Assembly (NCBI RefSeq): GCF_014873535.1
Contig: NZ_JADBEF010000001.1
Coordinates: 4,340,001-4,404,000 of the forward strand
DNA length: 64,000 nucleotides
Direction: 5' to 3'
DNA from: Nonomuraea africana
GTDB taxonomy: Bacteria > Actinomycetota > Actinomycetes > Streptosporangiales > Streptosporangiaceae
The notes beneath the pieces were generated by a model. The model was not told the origin of the DNA and did not search any database. It saw only the letters and a list, made by a program, of their open reading frames with translations. This document shows, piece after piece, positions 40,718 to 49,864 of this stretch. The position numbers and the translations under genes were made by a program. The stretch's first letter is position 1, and the number at the start of each line of letters is the position of its first letter.

Positions 40718-40919
40718 CGTTGACGGAGCCCTGTGATGCGAATCACAGGGATATCACTCCCGAGCCGCCGGAAGAACGGCTCGCCAGAGCTCACTAGAAC
40801 CGGCCGCAGACCAAATGAAGTGGGTCCCTCCGGGGGTCAAGAGGGGTGGTACCGCGGAGCCGGACGGCTTCGTCCCTTCACATCGTCGCCGTTTCGACAC
40901 CGTGGAGGTCCCGCCCGAG
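40718..40919 (+). promoter_or_regulatory. T-box leader (isoleucine) controlling ileS
   Basis: GGGTGGTACCGCGG (40844-40857) is the T-box sequence whose UGGU bulge pairs with the ACCA end of tRNA-Ile. The short Stem I is GGAG...CTCC around the hairpin CCCTGTGA-TGCGAA-TCACAGGG. It leaves a specifier loop with the Ile codon ATC (40753-40755) in GATATCAC. GAGCCG-N9-CGGCTC is the next hairpin. No T-run follows, so this is the translational, ultrashort Stem I type of actinobacterial ileS: uncharged tRNA-Ile should free the ribosome site GGAGG at 40904-40908. Confidence 0.93.
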
Positions 40920-43900
40920 ATGTCCCACTATTTCCGCTCTCTACCCGCGCAGGTCGACCTGCCCGCGCTCGAGCGTGAGGTCCTCGACCGATGGCGGGAC
41001 GGGAAGATCTTCGAGCGCTCCGTCGAGCAGAACGAAGGCGCCCCCGCCTGGGTCTTCTACGAGGGCCCGCCCACCGCCAACGGCCTGCCCGGCGTCCACC
41101 ACGTCGAGGCGCGCGTCTTCAAGGACCTCTTCCCCCGCTACAAGACCATGCGCGGCTTCAGCGTGCCGCGCAAGGCCGGCTGGGACTGCCACGGCCTCCC
41201 GGTCGAGGTCGGCATCGAGAAAGAGCTCGGGCTGACGGGCAAGAAGGACATCGAGGCGTACGGCATCGCCGAGTTCAACGCCAAGTGCCGCGAGTCGGTG
41301 CTGCGCCACGTCGACGCCTTCGAAGAGCTGACCGAGCGCATGGGCTACTGGATCGACCTGTCCCAGGCCTACCGCACGATGGACCCCGAGTACGTGGAGT
41401 CCGTCTGGTGGTCGCTCAAGGTCATCTTCGACAAGGGCCTGCTGTTCCGCGACTTCCGCATCACGCCGTACTGCCCGCGCTGCGGCACCGGGCTGTCCGA
41501 CCACGAGCTGGGCCAGCCCGGCGGCTACGAGACCGTCTCCTCGCCGTCCGTCTACGTCCGCATGCCCGTGACCTCCGGCCCGCTCGCGGAGCTCGACGCC
41601 TCGCTGCTGATCTGGACGACCACGCCCTGGACGCTGGTGTCCAACACGGCGGTGGCCGTCCACCCCGAGGTCACCTACGTCGCCGCGCGCACCGCGGACG
41701 GCGAGGTGCTGGTCGTGGCCGAGCCGCTGCTGCCGGTCCTCGGCGAGGGCGCCACCGAGGTGGCCCGCTTCTCCGGGCGCGAACTCGAGCGCACCGCCTA
41801 CTCCCGCCCGTTCGACCTGGTCGACATCCCCGGCGCGCACTACGTGGTCCTGGGCGACTACGTCACCGTCGAGGACGGCACCGGCCTGGTCCACCAGGCC
41901 CCCGCCTTCGGCGCCGACGACATGACCGTCTGCAAGACGTACGGCATGCCGATCGTCAACCCGATCGGCCCCGACGGCCGCTTCCTGCCCGACGTGCCGA
42001 TGGTGGGCGGCCAGTTCTTCAAGGACGCCGACGAGGGCCTGACCGAGGACCTGGCCGGGCGCGGCCTGCTGTTCCGCGGCGGCCACTTCGACCACAGCTA
42101 CCCGCACTGCTGGCGCTGCCACACCCCGCTGCTCTACTACGCGCTGCCCGCCTGGTACATCCGCACCACCGCGGTCAAGGACACGATGCTCGCGGAGAAC
42201 GAGAAGACCAACTGGTTCCCCGAGACCATCAAGTGGGGCCGCTTCGGCGAGTGGCTGCGCAACAACGTCGACTGGTCGCTGTCGCGCTCGCGATACTGGG
42301 GCACGCCGCTGCCGCTGTGGGTGTGCTCGGCCGACGAGTCGCACGTCACCTGCGTCGGCTCGCTGGAGGAGCTCGGGTCCCTGGCGGGCCAGGAGCTGTC
42401 GAACCTCGACCCGCACCGGCCGTACGTGGACGACATCTCCTTCCCCTGCCCCTCGTGCGGCGCCGTCGCCCAGCGCGTGCCCGACGTCATCGACGCGTGG
42501 TACGACTCGGGCTCCATGCCGTTCGCCCAGTGGGGCGCCAAGGGCAAGCCCGACGGCGTCTACCCCGCGCAGTTCATCTGCGAGGCGACCGACCAGACGC
42601 GCGGCTGGTTCTACTCGCTGATGGCGGTCGGCACGCTGGTCTTCGAGCAGTCCTCCTACGAGAACGTGCTCTGCCTCGGCCTCATCCTGGCCGAGGACGG
42701 CCGCAAGATGAGCAAGCACCTCGGCAACGTGCTCGAGCCCATCTCGCTGATGGACCAGCACGGCGCCGACGCGCTGCGCTGGTTCATGGCCGCCTCCGGC
42801 TCGCCGTGGGCGGCGCGGCGCGTGGGCCACAACGCGCTGGAGGAGATCGTCCGCAAGGTCCTGCTGACCTACTGGAACACCGCCTCCTTCTTCACCCTCT
42901 ACGCCAACGCCGAGTCGTGGTCGCCCTCGATGGCGGACGAGGCGCCCCCCGCCGCGGAGCGCCCGCTGATCGACAGGTGGGCTCTGGCCGAGCTGCACCG
43001 GACGGTGTCGGAGGTCACGGCCGCGCTCGACGCCTTCGACACCGTGCGCGCGGGCCGCAGGCTCGCCGAGTTCCTCGACGACCTGTCCAACTGGTACGTC
43101 AGGCGCTCGCGGCGCAGGTTCTGGCAGGGCTCGCAGGAGGCGTTCGCGACGCTGTACGAGTGCCTGGAGACGGTCACCAGGCTCATGGCGCCGATGACGC
43201 CGTTCGTCACCGACTATCTCTGGGATGTGCTGCGCGGCGTGGACGCGCCGTCGTCGGTGCACCTGGCCTCGTGGCCGTCGGTCAAGGAGGAGCTGCTCGA
43301 CCCGTCGCTGTCGGCGCAGATGGCGCTGGTGCGCAGGCTGGTCGAGCTGGGCCGGTCGGCCCGCGCCGCCTCCGGGGTCAAGACGCGCCAGCCGCTGGGG
43401 CGCGCCCTCGTGGGCGCTCCCGGCTGGGCGTCGCTCTCCCCCGAGCTGCGCGACCTCATCGCGGACGAGCTGAACGTCCAGGCTCTGGAAGACATGTCCG
43501 GATTTAGTACGGATTTGGTGTCTTTCACCGTCAAGCCGAACTTCAGGGCGCTCGGCAAGCGGTTCGGCTCGCAGACCAAGCTGGTCGCGGCGGCGGTCTC
43601 GGCCGCCGACGCCGCCTCGCTGGCCGCGACGCTGCGCTCGGGCGCACCCGTCTCGGTGGAGGCGGGCGAGCTGGGCACGGTCTCGCTCACCGCCGACGAG
43701 GTGATCGTCACCGAGCAGCCCAAGTCGGGCTGGGCGGTCGAGACGGGCGCGGTCGACACCGGCACCGGCGAGACGGTCGCGCTCGACCTGGCCATGACCG
43801 ACGAGCTGCGCAGGGCCGGGCTCATCCGCGAGGTCATCCGCCTCGTCCAGGACGCCCGCAAGTCGACCGGCCTCGCCATCACCGACCGGATCGACCTGTG

Positions 43901-44063
43901 GTGGTCGGCCTCGTCGGCGGACCTGGCCGAGGCGCTGCGCGCGGACGGCTCGCTGGTGGGTGAGGAGGTCCTGGCCGCCAGCCTGAGCGAGGGCACGTCC
44001 GCGGACCTGCCCGTCCACACCGACGCCGACCTGGGCCTGAGCTTCCAGCTCAGGCGCGCCTGA
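40920..44063 (+). CDS. ileS: Isoleucyl-tRNA synthetase (type 2)
   Basis: 1047-aa class I synthetase. The HIGH-equivalent motif is in PTANGLPGVHHVEAR and the KMSKS loop reads DGRKMSKHLGN. The editing (CP1) domain lies between, and an anticodon-binding domain with a long type 2 C-terminal extension follows. Type 2 enzymes are the eukaryote-like, often mupirocin-tolerant kind. ATG 40920 (MSHYFRSLPAQ) has GGAGG 11 bases upstream. A frame extends back through the T-box but is not protein-like. It is regulated by the isoleucine T-box in front. Confidence 0.95.
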   Translation: MSHYFRSLPAQVDLPALEREVLDRWRDGKIFERSVEQNEGAPAWVFYEGPPTANGLPGVHHVEARVFKDLFPRYKTMRGFSVPRKAGWDCHGLPVEVGIEKELGLTGKKDIEAYGIAEFNAKCRESVLRHVDAFEELTERMGYWIDLSQAYRTMDPEYVESVWWSLKVIFDKGLLFRDFRITPYCPRCGTGLSDHELGQPGGYETVSSPSVYVRMPVTSGPLAELDASLLIWTTTPWTLVSNTAVAVHPEVTYVAARTADGEVLVVAEPLLPVLGEGATEVARFSGRELERTAYSRPFDLVDIPGAHYVVLGDYVTVEDGTGLVHQAPAFGADDMTVCKTYGMPIVNPIGPDGRFLPDVPMVGGQFFKDADEGLTEDLAGRGLLFRGGHFDHSYPHCWRCHTPLLYYALPAWYIRTTAVKDTMLAENEKTNWFPETIKWGRFGEWLRNNVDWSLSRSRYWGTPLPLWVCSADESHVTCVGSLEELGSLAGQELSNLDPHRPYVDDISFPCPSCGAVAQRVPDVIDAWYDSGSMPFAQWGAKGKPDGVYPAQFICEATDQTRGWFYSLMAVGTLVFEQSSYENVLCLGLILAEDGRKMSKHLGNVLEPISLMDQHGADALRWFMAASGSPWAARRVGHNALEEIVRKVLLTYWNTASFFTLYANAESWSPSMADEAPPAAERPLIDRWALAELHRTVSEVTAALDAFDTVRAGRRLAEFLDDLSNWYVRRSRRRFWQGSQEAFATLYECLETVTRLMAPMTPFVTDYLWDVLRGVDAPSSVHLASWPSVKEELLDPSLSAQMALVRRLVELGRSARAASGVKTRQPLGRALVGAPGWASLSPELRDLIADELNVQALEDMSGFSTDLVSFTVKPNFRALGKRFGSQTKLVAAAVSAADAASLAATLRSGAPVSVEAGELGTVSLTADEVIVTEQPKSGWAVETGAVDTGTGETVALDLAMTDELRRAGLIREVIRLVQDARKSTGLAITDRIDLWWSASSADLAEALRADGSLVGEEVLAASLSEGTSADLPVHTDADLGLSFQLRRA

Positions 44064-44069
44064 ACAACC

Positions 44070-44105
44070 GACGGCGCGGCCCCTCACCCGAGGCGCCGCG
44101 CCGTC
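44070..44105. terminator. Long GC stem-loop after ileS
   Basis: GACGGCGCGGC and GCCGCGCCGTC form a perfect 11-bp stem with a 14-base loop, six bases past the ileS stop. There is no T-tail, as is common for actinobacterial terminators. Confidence 0.6.
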
Positions 44106-44108
44106 GCC

Positions 44109-44351
44109 ATGCACGCACCCGGCCCAACGGATCCCCGTGGACCACGGGTGAGATCCCGGCAAGCTTCTGGAACGGTCACACTCCACGCCCAGCGACTGAT
44201 CGGCGGCTCCACCGCCTCGTCCGCGGTGATCACCGGCCTGATCATCGCCGTGATGACCATCGGCTGGGCCACCAGCTTCCTGAAACCGCCGGCGGCCGAG
44301 AGGGCAGCAGAGCCGTCAGCGCCGGCGGAGCCGTCCCCCGAACTCGCGTAA
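44109..44351 (+). CDS. Possible small membrane protein
   Basis: 80-codon frame whose second half looks coding: high GC3 and a hydrophobic helix (GGSTASSAVITGLIIAVMTI) followed by a Pro/Ala/Glu tail. The first 20 codons do not look coding, so a GTG at residue 14 or later may be the true start. The stop lies inside the first unit of a tandem repeat. Unknown function; it may not be expressed. Confidence 0.4.
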   Translation: MHAPGPTDPRGPRVRSRQASGTVTLHAQRLIGGSTASSAVITGLIIAVMTIGWATSFLKPPAAERAAEPSAPAEPSPELA

Positions 44352-44462
44352 CACCCCTGGCGGAGCCGTCCTCGAGCCCGCGTATCACCACCCGGTGGAG
44401 CCCGTCTCCGGAGCCCGCGTAACACCACCAGGCAGACCCGGCCCCAAGCCCGCGTTCGCGGC
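44324..44462. repeat. Four tandem ~35-bp repeats
   Basis: The unit GGCGGAGCCGTCCYCGAGCC followed by CGCGTAACACCACCC begins at 44324, 44359, 44394 and 44431 (periods 35, 35, 37). Copy 1 holds the TAA of the small ORF; later copies diverge. The period is not a multiple of three, so it is not a protein repeat. Confidence 0.75.
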
Positions 44463-44755
44463 TAGAGCGAGACGCGCATGGTGATCGACCTTGGACAGGA
44501 AGACACTTGGAAGGCACCGTGAACGAACTGTCGGGCGTCGTCGATGCGGGCCGTCGGCGGCGCCCAAGAGCGCGGGGCCCCGGCCATGTCGGCGAGATGT
44601 CGACGAAGCCGGGGCAATGCTGCTGGACGCGGTGGCGTGCGGCTTCGAGAGGCCGGAGCCGGGAAAGAGGTCGGCGCCCGCTACACCGATCTCGGTTCCG
44701 GATACAACGCGTTCTGGCGGCACTGCCTCGACAAGATCGAGCGTCGGGGCGGAGG
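44463..44755. other. Unassigned stretch downstream of the 805-aa gene
   Basis: About 290 bases with no frame on either strand that has a good start and coding-like codon use. I see no RNA gene, terminator or repeat here. It may be remains of a lost gene. Confidence 0.4.
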
Positions 44756-47173
44756 TCAGCCGACTCGCTGGTGGTCGTGCTGGCAGACCGAGCAGGGGGT
44801 GAGCCCCTTCGACTCGGCCTCGGCCTTCTGCATCGTCTGGATGCTGCCCGGCTCCGCCCCCTTGATCAGGGGGCAGGACGAGCTGTGGAAGCGCCGCGTG
44901 CCACCGATCACCTTGACGACACCGGGACGGTCGAGCCTGACCGTCTCGTTCGCCCCTGAAGGCGTGTCCTCGTCGGCGGCGGGTGCGCCTGCCTTGCCCG
45001 GGGCTGAGGTGGAACCGGGGACGACCGGAGGCCCGGCGCGCCCGGGTGCGGTCGCCTCCGGCCCCACCGGCTCCGCGTCCAGCGACTCCGGACGGTCGAA
45101 CCACCCGCCACCGGACTCCCTGGTCCGAGCAGCGCCGCTGCGGCGCTCGGCGTCGGGCTCCTGTCCGGAGGTGGAAGCCTTGGCGGCGGGCTTCGCCTCC
45201 GCGTTCCGCACCGCGGCCACAGGTGGGCGCAGCCTCTGGGTCATCTCGGACGAGGTGTCCTCGGCCCCATCGGGCTCAGCGGACCCCTCCCGAGCGGAAC
45301 CCACGGAGGCGCGATCCTTCGCGGCGCCCGGGGCGGGCGCATCCTGCGCTGATCCCGCCGAGGGGCCACCCTTCGCGGGACCTGCTGACGGTCCGCCCTG
45401 AGGGGAACCGGCCGAGAGGACGCCCTTCGCGGAAGCCGGGGAGCCCTCCTGCGGGGACCCCTTCGAGGGACCATCCTGCGACGAACCCGAGGAGCGGTCC
45501 TGAGCGGAAGCCCCAGGACGGTCCTGAGCGGAACCCGAGGAGCGGTCCTGAGCGGAAGCCGCAGGGCGGTCCTGTGTGGGCGCCGCAGAGGGGCGGCCGT
45601 CCTTCGAAGAAGCCGACGAGGGAGCGTTCTGGGGAGAAGTTGTCGAGGGAGCGTTCTGCGGAGCAGCCTGGGAAGGGCGGGCCTGCCGGGTGTCGTCCGC
45701 TGCGGGACCGCTCTTGGGCGCCTCAGGGGAAGGGCCGCTGGAGGCGGGGCGTGGTGCGGCGCCGGGGGTGCCGGCCACGAGCGTGCCAGGTGCGGGTTTC
45801 GGCTGCGAGCCGCCCGCCGTCCCGTCGGGGCGCCGAGCAGCCGCCCCCTCGGAGCGCTCAGAAGCCACGCCCGCCGAGGGAGACTCGCCACGCTCGGACG
45901 GCGCCTGCGCGCTCGACGCGGGAGATTCGGCACGAGAGGCAGGGGACTCACCACGAGAAGCCGACGAATCACCGCGAGGAGCCGCCGACTCACCGCCAGA
46001 AGACGTCGACTCGGCCCGAGAGGCGACGGACTCGGCCCGAGATGACGGGGACTCACTGCGAGAAGCAGGAGATTCGCCGCGCGATGACGCGGACTCGGCG
46101 CGGGAGGCGGTAGAGCCGGTGGGCGCGCCGGGAGAGGTAGCGCCGTCATCAGCGTCGCCCGGGCGTCCGGAGGACTCAGATGAGGTGTCGCGCGAGGCGG
46201 CGGAACCGCCCGTCGAATCGGTCGCTCTGCCCTGCGACGCCGGACGACCGGAGGAGTCCGGGCCGCCGGCCTGCGTCGGCGTACGACCAGAAGGTTCAGA
46301 GGTGCCGGCCTGTGACGCCGGACCACCGGAAGACCCGGCGGGGCCCGCCTGCGACGCCGTACGGCCTGCGGGGGCGGGCGGAGGGGCGGTGGGGCGGGCG
46401 GAGGGGTTCGAAGGCCCGGAGGGCTCGCCCGAGACGGCGGGAGAGGCGCCGGAGAGGGGGGCGGGAGCGCCGGAGGCGCCCGGGGCCGGGCCGGAGGGGC
46501 GCGCAGGTGTGCCGGGCTGGCCGGGGGAGGTGACAGGGCGGCCGACGGGGTCGGTGTCCCTGCTGGCGGAGGCGGCCGGATAGGGGGCGCGGCCGACGCC
46601 AGGCTGTTCGGGGGCAGGGGGCACCTGCCGCCCGCCGAGCGCGGCGTCGGGCAGGCACGTCGTGCAGGGCGTGAAGCCCTCCTCGCGCGCCTCCTCGTAG
46701 GTGAGCTCCTCGTGATCTCGTCCACTGAGCTGACGGCAGCCGGCCACGTGGTAGCGCTTGCGTCCGGGGATCACCATGACGATCGCGTCGGGCGAGATGC
46801 CGCGCGCCGCGACGGGCCGTGGACGGGGCGCCGCGTTCGGCACGGTCGCCGTCTGCTGCCTCATCCCCGTGGGCGCGGGGATCGGCGGCCGGGGTGCCAT
46901 CGGCTGCGGCGCCGTCCCAGCTGGGGCGACGCCCGCGGGCGTCGTCGCCTTCGGAGTGACAGGCGCGGACGGCTCCCGCGGCGCCTGCGCCCCGGCACCA
47001 CCGCCGCCGGGGAACAGCTCGTGACGCCGCAGGAACGCCCCGATCACCAGGAAGAGCGCGGACAGCACGCTGACCACGATCGACCACATGATCAGGAACG
47101 GTTCAGCCATGACGAAGCCCGCGATCAGCAGAATGACCGCCGCGAGCACCAGACCAGCGCTGATGAGGATCAC
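44756..47173 (-). CDS. Membrane protein with two Ada-like Cys/His motifs and a giant Ser/Pro/Ala-rich region
   Basis: 805 aa. Two membrane helices (about residues 2-22 and 29-48) precede a first metal-type motif near 130-175: YHVAGCRQLSG, then FTPCTTCLP. Residues 190-720 are low complexity, with tandem SRAESPAS-like octapeptides (DNA about 45880-46110) and SAQDRSSG-like repeats (about 45460-45600). A second motif closes the protein (FHSSSCPLIKG, LTPCSVCQH). The H-x4-C ... C-x2-C spacing recalls the Ada N-terminal zinc domain. No function is known. GTG start; weak ribosome site. It is antisense to several long open frames that are composition artefacts. Confidence 0.8.
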   Translation of the reverse strand: MILISAGLVLAAVILLIAGFVMAEPFLIMWSIVVSVLSALFLVIGAFLRRHELFPGGGGAGAQAPREPSAPVTPKATTPAGVAPAGTAPQPMAPRPPIPAPTGMRQQTATVPNAAPRPRPVAARGISPDAIVMVIPGRKRYHVAGCRQLSGRDHEELTYEEAREEGFTPCTTCLPDAALGGRQVPPAPEQPGVGRAPYPAASASRDTDPVGRPVTSPGQPGTPARPSGPAPGASGAPAPLSGASPAVSGEPSGPSNPSARPTAPPPAPAGRTASQAGPAGSSGGPASQAGTSEPSGRTPTQAGGPDSSGRPASQGRATDSTGGSAASRDTSSESSGRPGDADDGATSPGAPTGSTASRAESASSRGESPASRSESPSSRAESVASRAESTSSGGESAAPRGDSSASRGESPASRAESPASSAQAPSERGESPSAGVASERSEGAAARRPDGTAGGSQPKPAPGTLVAGTPGAAPRPASSGPSPEAPKSGPAADDTRQARPSQAAPQNAPSTTSPQNAPSSASSKDGRPSAAPTQDRPAASAQDRSSGSAQDRPGASAQDRSSGSSQDGPSKGSPQEGSPASAKGVLSAGSPQGGPSAGPAKGGPSAGSAQDAPAPGAAKDRASVGSAREGSAEPDGAEDTSSEMTQRLRPPVAAVRNAEAKPAAKASTSGQEPDAERRSGAARTRESGGGWFDRPESLDAEPVGPEATAPGRAGPPVVPGSTSAPGKAGAPAADEDTPSGANETVRLDRPGVVKVIGGTRRFHSSSCPLIKGAEPGSIQTMQKAEAESKGLTPCSVCQHDHQRVG

Positions 47174-47230
47174 AGGGGGCTCTTTCGAGTGACGGATCAG
47201 AAGCGAATCTGACCCGTTACCTTACCGGCG

Positions 47231-48106
47231 TTAGCGGCGGTCGTTGTGCTGGCCGTCGGCGCCCTGGAAGGCACCCTGGTGCTGCGACTGGTCGCCACCG
47301 AACGGGTTGGGCCCGCCGGGAAGGGGCTGCTGGCCGCCCTGCGGCACCGAGTGGGTCATGGCGGGGGCGCCACCGCCCATCGGAGCGCTGGGGATCACGG
47401 GAAAGCCGCCACTGCCGCCCTCCGCGGAGACGTTCAGCTCGGCGAGCTGGTTCTCCAGGTAGAGCTTGAGCCTGCTGCGGTACTCGCGCTCGAAGCTGCG
47501 CAGTTCCTCGACCTTGCGCTCGAGCTCGTCGCGGGTCTGCACGAGGGAGCCCATGGCCTGACGGTGGCGCTCCTGGGCGTCGCGCTCCAGCGTCTCGGCG
47601 CGGGCCCTGGCGTCACCGATGACCTGCTCGGCCTGGCGGCGAGCCTTGGTCAGGATGTCGTCGGCCTCGCGGCGGGCGCGGGTGACGGTCTCGTCCGCCT
47701 CGCGGCGGGCGTCGGCGATCGCCTGGTCGGCCGTCTGCTGGGCGAGGGCGAGCACGCGGGCCGCGGTGTCCATGTTGTCCTCGGCGGGAGGCATGTTCAT
47801 GGCAACGGGGACCGGCTGCGGCTGCGGCGGGGCCTGCATGGGCTCCGGCTGCGGCGGCGCCATCATCTCCGGCTTGGGCTGCTCCTGCACGGGGGCGGAG
47901 GCCATCGGCATGTTCATGCCGCCGGGCACCTTGCCCCGCAGGCACTCGGCCAGCTTGGCGCGGAGCTCCTCGTTCTCTTGGATCAGGCGGTCAAGCTCAG
48001 CCTCGACTTCGTCGAGGAAGGCATCCACCTCTTCCTCGTCGTAACCCGGTCGCAACCGGGTGGTACTGAATTGCTTGTTCCGCACATCAGCGGGCGTCAG
48101 CGGCAT
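47231..48106 (-). CDS. divIVA: DivIVA/Wag31 polar growth protein
   Basis: 291 aa. The N-terminal membrane-curvature domain MPLTPADVRNKQFSTTRLRPGYDEEEV with the first coiled coil is followed by a Met/Pro/Gln linker (about 65-110). A long coiled coil (about 112-215, repeated ARREADETVTRARREADD) and a Gly/Pro/Gln tail follow. It marks hyphal tips or poles and recruits the wall machinery. It lies at the end of the ftsZ-yggS-sepF-yggT-divIVA run, the usual actinobacterial order. Confidence 0.95.
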   Translation of the reverse strand: MPLTPADVRNKQFSTTRLRPGYDEEEVDAFLDEVEAELDRLIQENEELRAKLAECLRGKVPGGMNMPMASAPVQEQPKPEMMAPPQPEPMQAPPQPQPVPVAMNMPPAEDNMDTAARVLALAQQTADQAIADARREADETVTRARREADDILTKARRQAEQVIGDARARAETLERDAQERHRQAMGSLVQTRDELERKVEELRSFEREYRSRLKLYLENQLAELNVSAEGGSGGFPVIPSAPMGGGAPAMTHSVPQGGQQPLPGGPNPFGGDQSQHQGAFQGADGQHNDRR

Positions 48107-48161
48107 CTTTTTGGTCTCCTTGGCGCGCTTGGAGTCTGTCCGGAGGGACGGTACCCGATCA

Positions 48162-48446
48162 CTACAGCGCGGACACGAGTTGGATCATGACCAAGACCAC
48201 AATGAAGAGCACTGTGAAGCTTAGGTCAAAGGCCACCGTACCCAACCGGAGGGGAGGAATGAAACGGCGGAGAAACTTGAGAGGTGGGTCTGTTGCGGTG
48301 TATGTGGCTTCCGCCAGCACCAGAACGAACCCGGAAGGCCGCCACTGCCGGGCGAACGCCTGCACCGTCTCGAAGATCATTCTGCCGATGAGCAACACCA
48401 GATAGAGAGACAGGACAACGACCAAGATCTCGCCAACGATCCCCAC
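48162..48446 (-). CDS. yggT: YggT family membrane protein
   Basis: 94 aa with two membrane helices at about 4-24 and 68-92 and a linking FLRRFIPPLRLGTVAFDLS, the YggT signature. Homologues between sepF and divIVA are needed for proper division or osmotic response in some bacteria. No catalytic residues. Confidence 0.88.
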   Translation of the reverse strand: MGIVGEILVVVLSLYLVLLIGRMIFETVQAFARQWRPSGFVLVLAEATYTATDPPLKFLRRFIPPLRLGTVAFDLSFTVLFIVVLVMIQLVSAL

Positions 48447-48523
48447 GGTCCGGCCGCGCCTCCACTTCTGGGTGCCCCTTCCGGTCCCGAGGACCCGGTC
48501 GGGTAGGTAGTCATACAGAGACT

Positions 48524-49027
48524 CTAACTCTGGTTGAAGAATCCGCGTTCCGCGATTCGGGCCTTGTCCTCGGCGGTCACCTCGACATTGGCTGGGGACA
48601 ACAGGAACACCTTGTTGGTAACACGTTCGATGCTGCCGTGTAGGCCAAAGACGAGACCTGCCGCGAAATCGACAAGTCGCTTGGCATCGCTGTCAACCAT
48701 CTCGGTCAGGTTCATGATGACCGGGGTGCCGTCGCGGAAGTGCTCACCGATCGTCCGCGCCTCGTTGTAGGTCCGCGGGTGCAGCGTCGTGATGCGCGCC
48801 AGGTCGGTCGTGCGGCGCTCCAGCACGGTCGTCGCCGGTCTGGGCGCGGGGACACCGGGGTCGGTGTCGTCGTCGCGGTCGTGCGCCGTCGCGGGACGGT
48901 CCTGCTCGGCCCGACGCGACTCCTCCTCGTAGTCGTAGTCGTCGTCGGTGTAGGCCTCGTACCTCTCGTAGCGGTCGTCCTCCACGAGGCCGAGGTAGAC
49001 CGCCATCTTGCGCATCGCGCCGGCCAT
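48524..49027 (-). CDS. sepF: SepF, FtsZ-ring membrane anchor
   Basis: 167 aa. An N-terminal amphipathic helix (MAGAMRKMAVYLGLVEDDRY) for membrane binding, an acidic/Tyr linker, and a globular SepF domain (about 80-160; RTIGEHFRDGTPVIMNLTEM, AAGLVFGLHGSIERV, FLLSP). In actinobacteria it replaces FtsA/ZipA. ATG 49027 has AGGAGG about ten bases upstream. Confidence 0.95.
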   Translation of the reverse strand: MAGAMRKMAVYLGLVEDDRYERYEAYTDDDYDYEEESRRAEQDRPATAHDRDDDTDPGVPAPRPATTVLERRTTDLARITTLHPRTYNEARTIGEHFRDGTPVIMNLTEMVDSDAKRLVDFAAGLVFGLHGSIERVTNKVFLLSPANVEVTAEDKARIAERGFFNQS

Positions 49028-49162
49028 CGCTAAGTCGTCCTCCTGCTCATGGTCGCACTCGCTCGAGCGATCCGCACTCGAGGCGGCAGCCGTACCCCCT
49101 TGGAGCTCACCGCTGATCGACCTCTACTTCGTTCGCGGGCCCAAGGCCCACTTGAGGGGACA

Positions 49163-49864
49163 TTACCTGACGAAGGGCTTGCGGCGACCGAGCAACGCCG
49201 TACCGACTCGCACGTGTGTCGCACCGTGCGCCACGGCTTCGGCCAGATCGCCGCTCATCCCCGCCGAGATTATGGTCGCACCAGGATGCCCGGCCTGTAC
49301 GGCCAGCGCCAGATCCCGCAGCCTCGCGAACGCCTTGCCCGGTTCCTCCCCGAGCGGCGCGACGGCCATGAGCCCGCCGAGCCGTACGCCCTCCGTCGCC
49401 GCGATCTCGTCGGCCAGCCCCGGCACGTCGGCGGGGCGCGCCCCGCCGCGGCCCGGGTCGTCGTCGAGCGCCACCTGCACGAGACAGCCGATCTCCCGCC
49501 CGGCCCGTACGGCCTCGCGTCCGATGGCCGCCACCAGCCTGGAGCGGTCGACGGAGTGGATCAGGTCGGCGTACCCGACCACAGAGCGCACCTTGTTGGT
49601 CTGGAGCTGACCGACGAAGTGCCACGTGAGCGGCAGGTCAGCGCAGGCGCGGGCCTTCTCCGCGGCCTCCTGGTCGCGGTTCTCGCCCACCTCGGTCACG
49701 CCGAGCCCGGCCAGGATCCGTACGTCCTCGGCCGGGTAGGTCTTGGTCACCGCGATCAGCGTGACCTCCTCGCGGGAGCGCCCCGCGGCCCGGCAGGCCG
49801 CGGAGATCCGCGTCTCGACCTCGGCCAGCCCGGCCGCGATCTGCTGTTTGCGAGCTATGTCCAC
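49163..49864 (-). CDS. yggS: YggS family PLP homeostasis protein
   Basis: 233 aa, single-domain alanine-racemase-like TIM barrel that binds PLP. The PLP lysine is in LIAVTKTYPAED, and GENRDQEAAEK, WHFVGQLQTNK, SVDRSRLVAAI and the phosphate loop SAGMSGDLAEAVAHG are present. The frame runs 23 codons further upstream. GTG 49864 is chosen because it gives the family start DIARKQQIAAGLAEVE; GTG 49882 is possible. It directly follows ftsZ; the gene for PgeF/YlmD usually between them is absent. Confidence 0.92.
   Translation of the reverse strand: MDIARKQQIAAGLAEVETRISAACRAAGRSREEVTLIAVTKTYPAEDVRILAGLGVTEVGENRDQEAAEKARACADLPLTWHFVGQLQTNKVRSVVGYADLIHSVDRSRLVAAIGREAVRAGREIGCLVQVALDDDPGRGGARPADVPGLADEIAATEGVRLGGLMAVAPLGEEPGKAFARLRDLALAVQAGHPGATIISAGMSGDLAEAVAHGATHVRVGTALLGRRKPFVR

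Noticed and set aside
40815..40919. N-terminal extension of IleS through the T-box
   Set aside because: The sequence is the T-box RNA; the family N-terminus begins at 40920.
40941..44186. A 1081-codon open frame antisense to ileS
   Set aside because: Shadow of ileS; no recognisable domain.
45576..46583. Long plus-strand frames opposite the low-complexity part of the 805-aa gene
   Set aside because: All frames stay open because of the Ser/Pro/Ala repeats; only the minus frame has membrane helices and Cys/His motifs at its ends.
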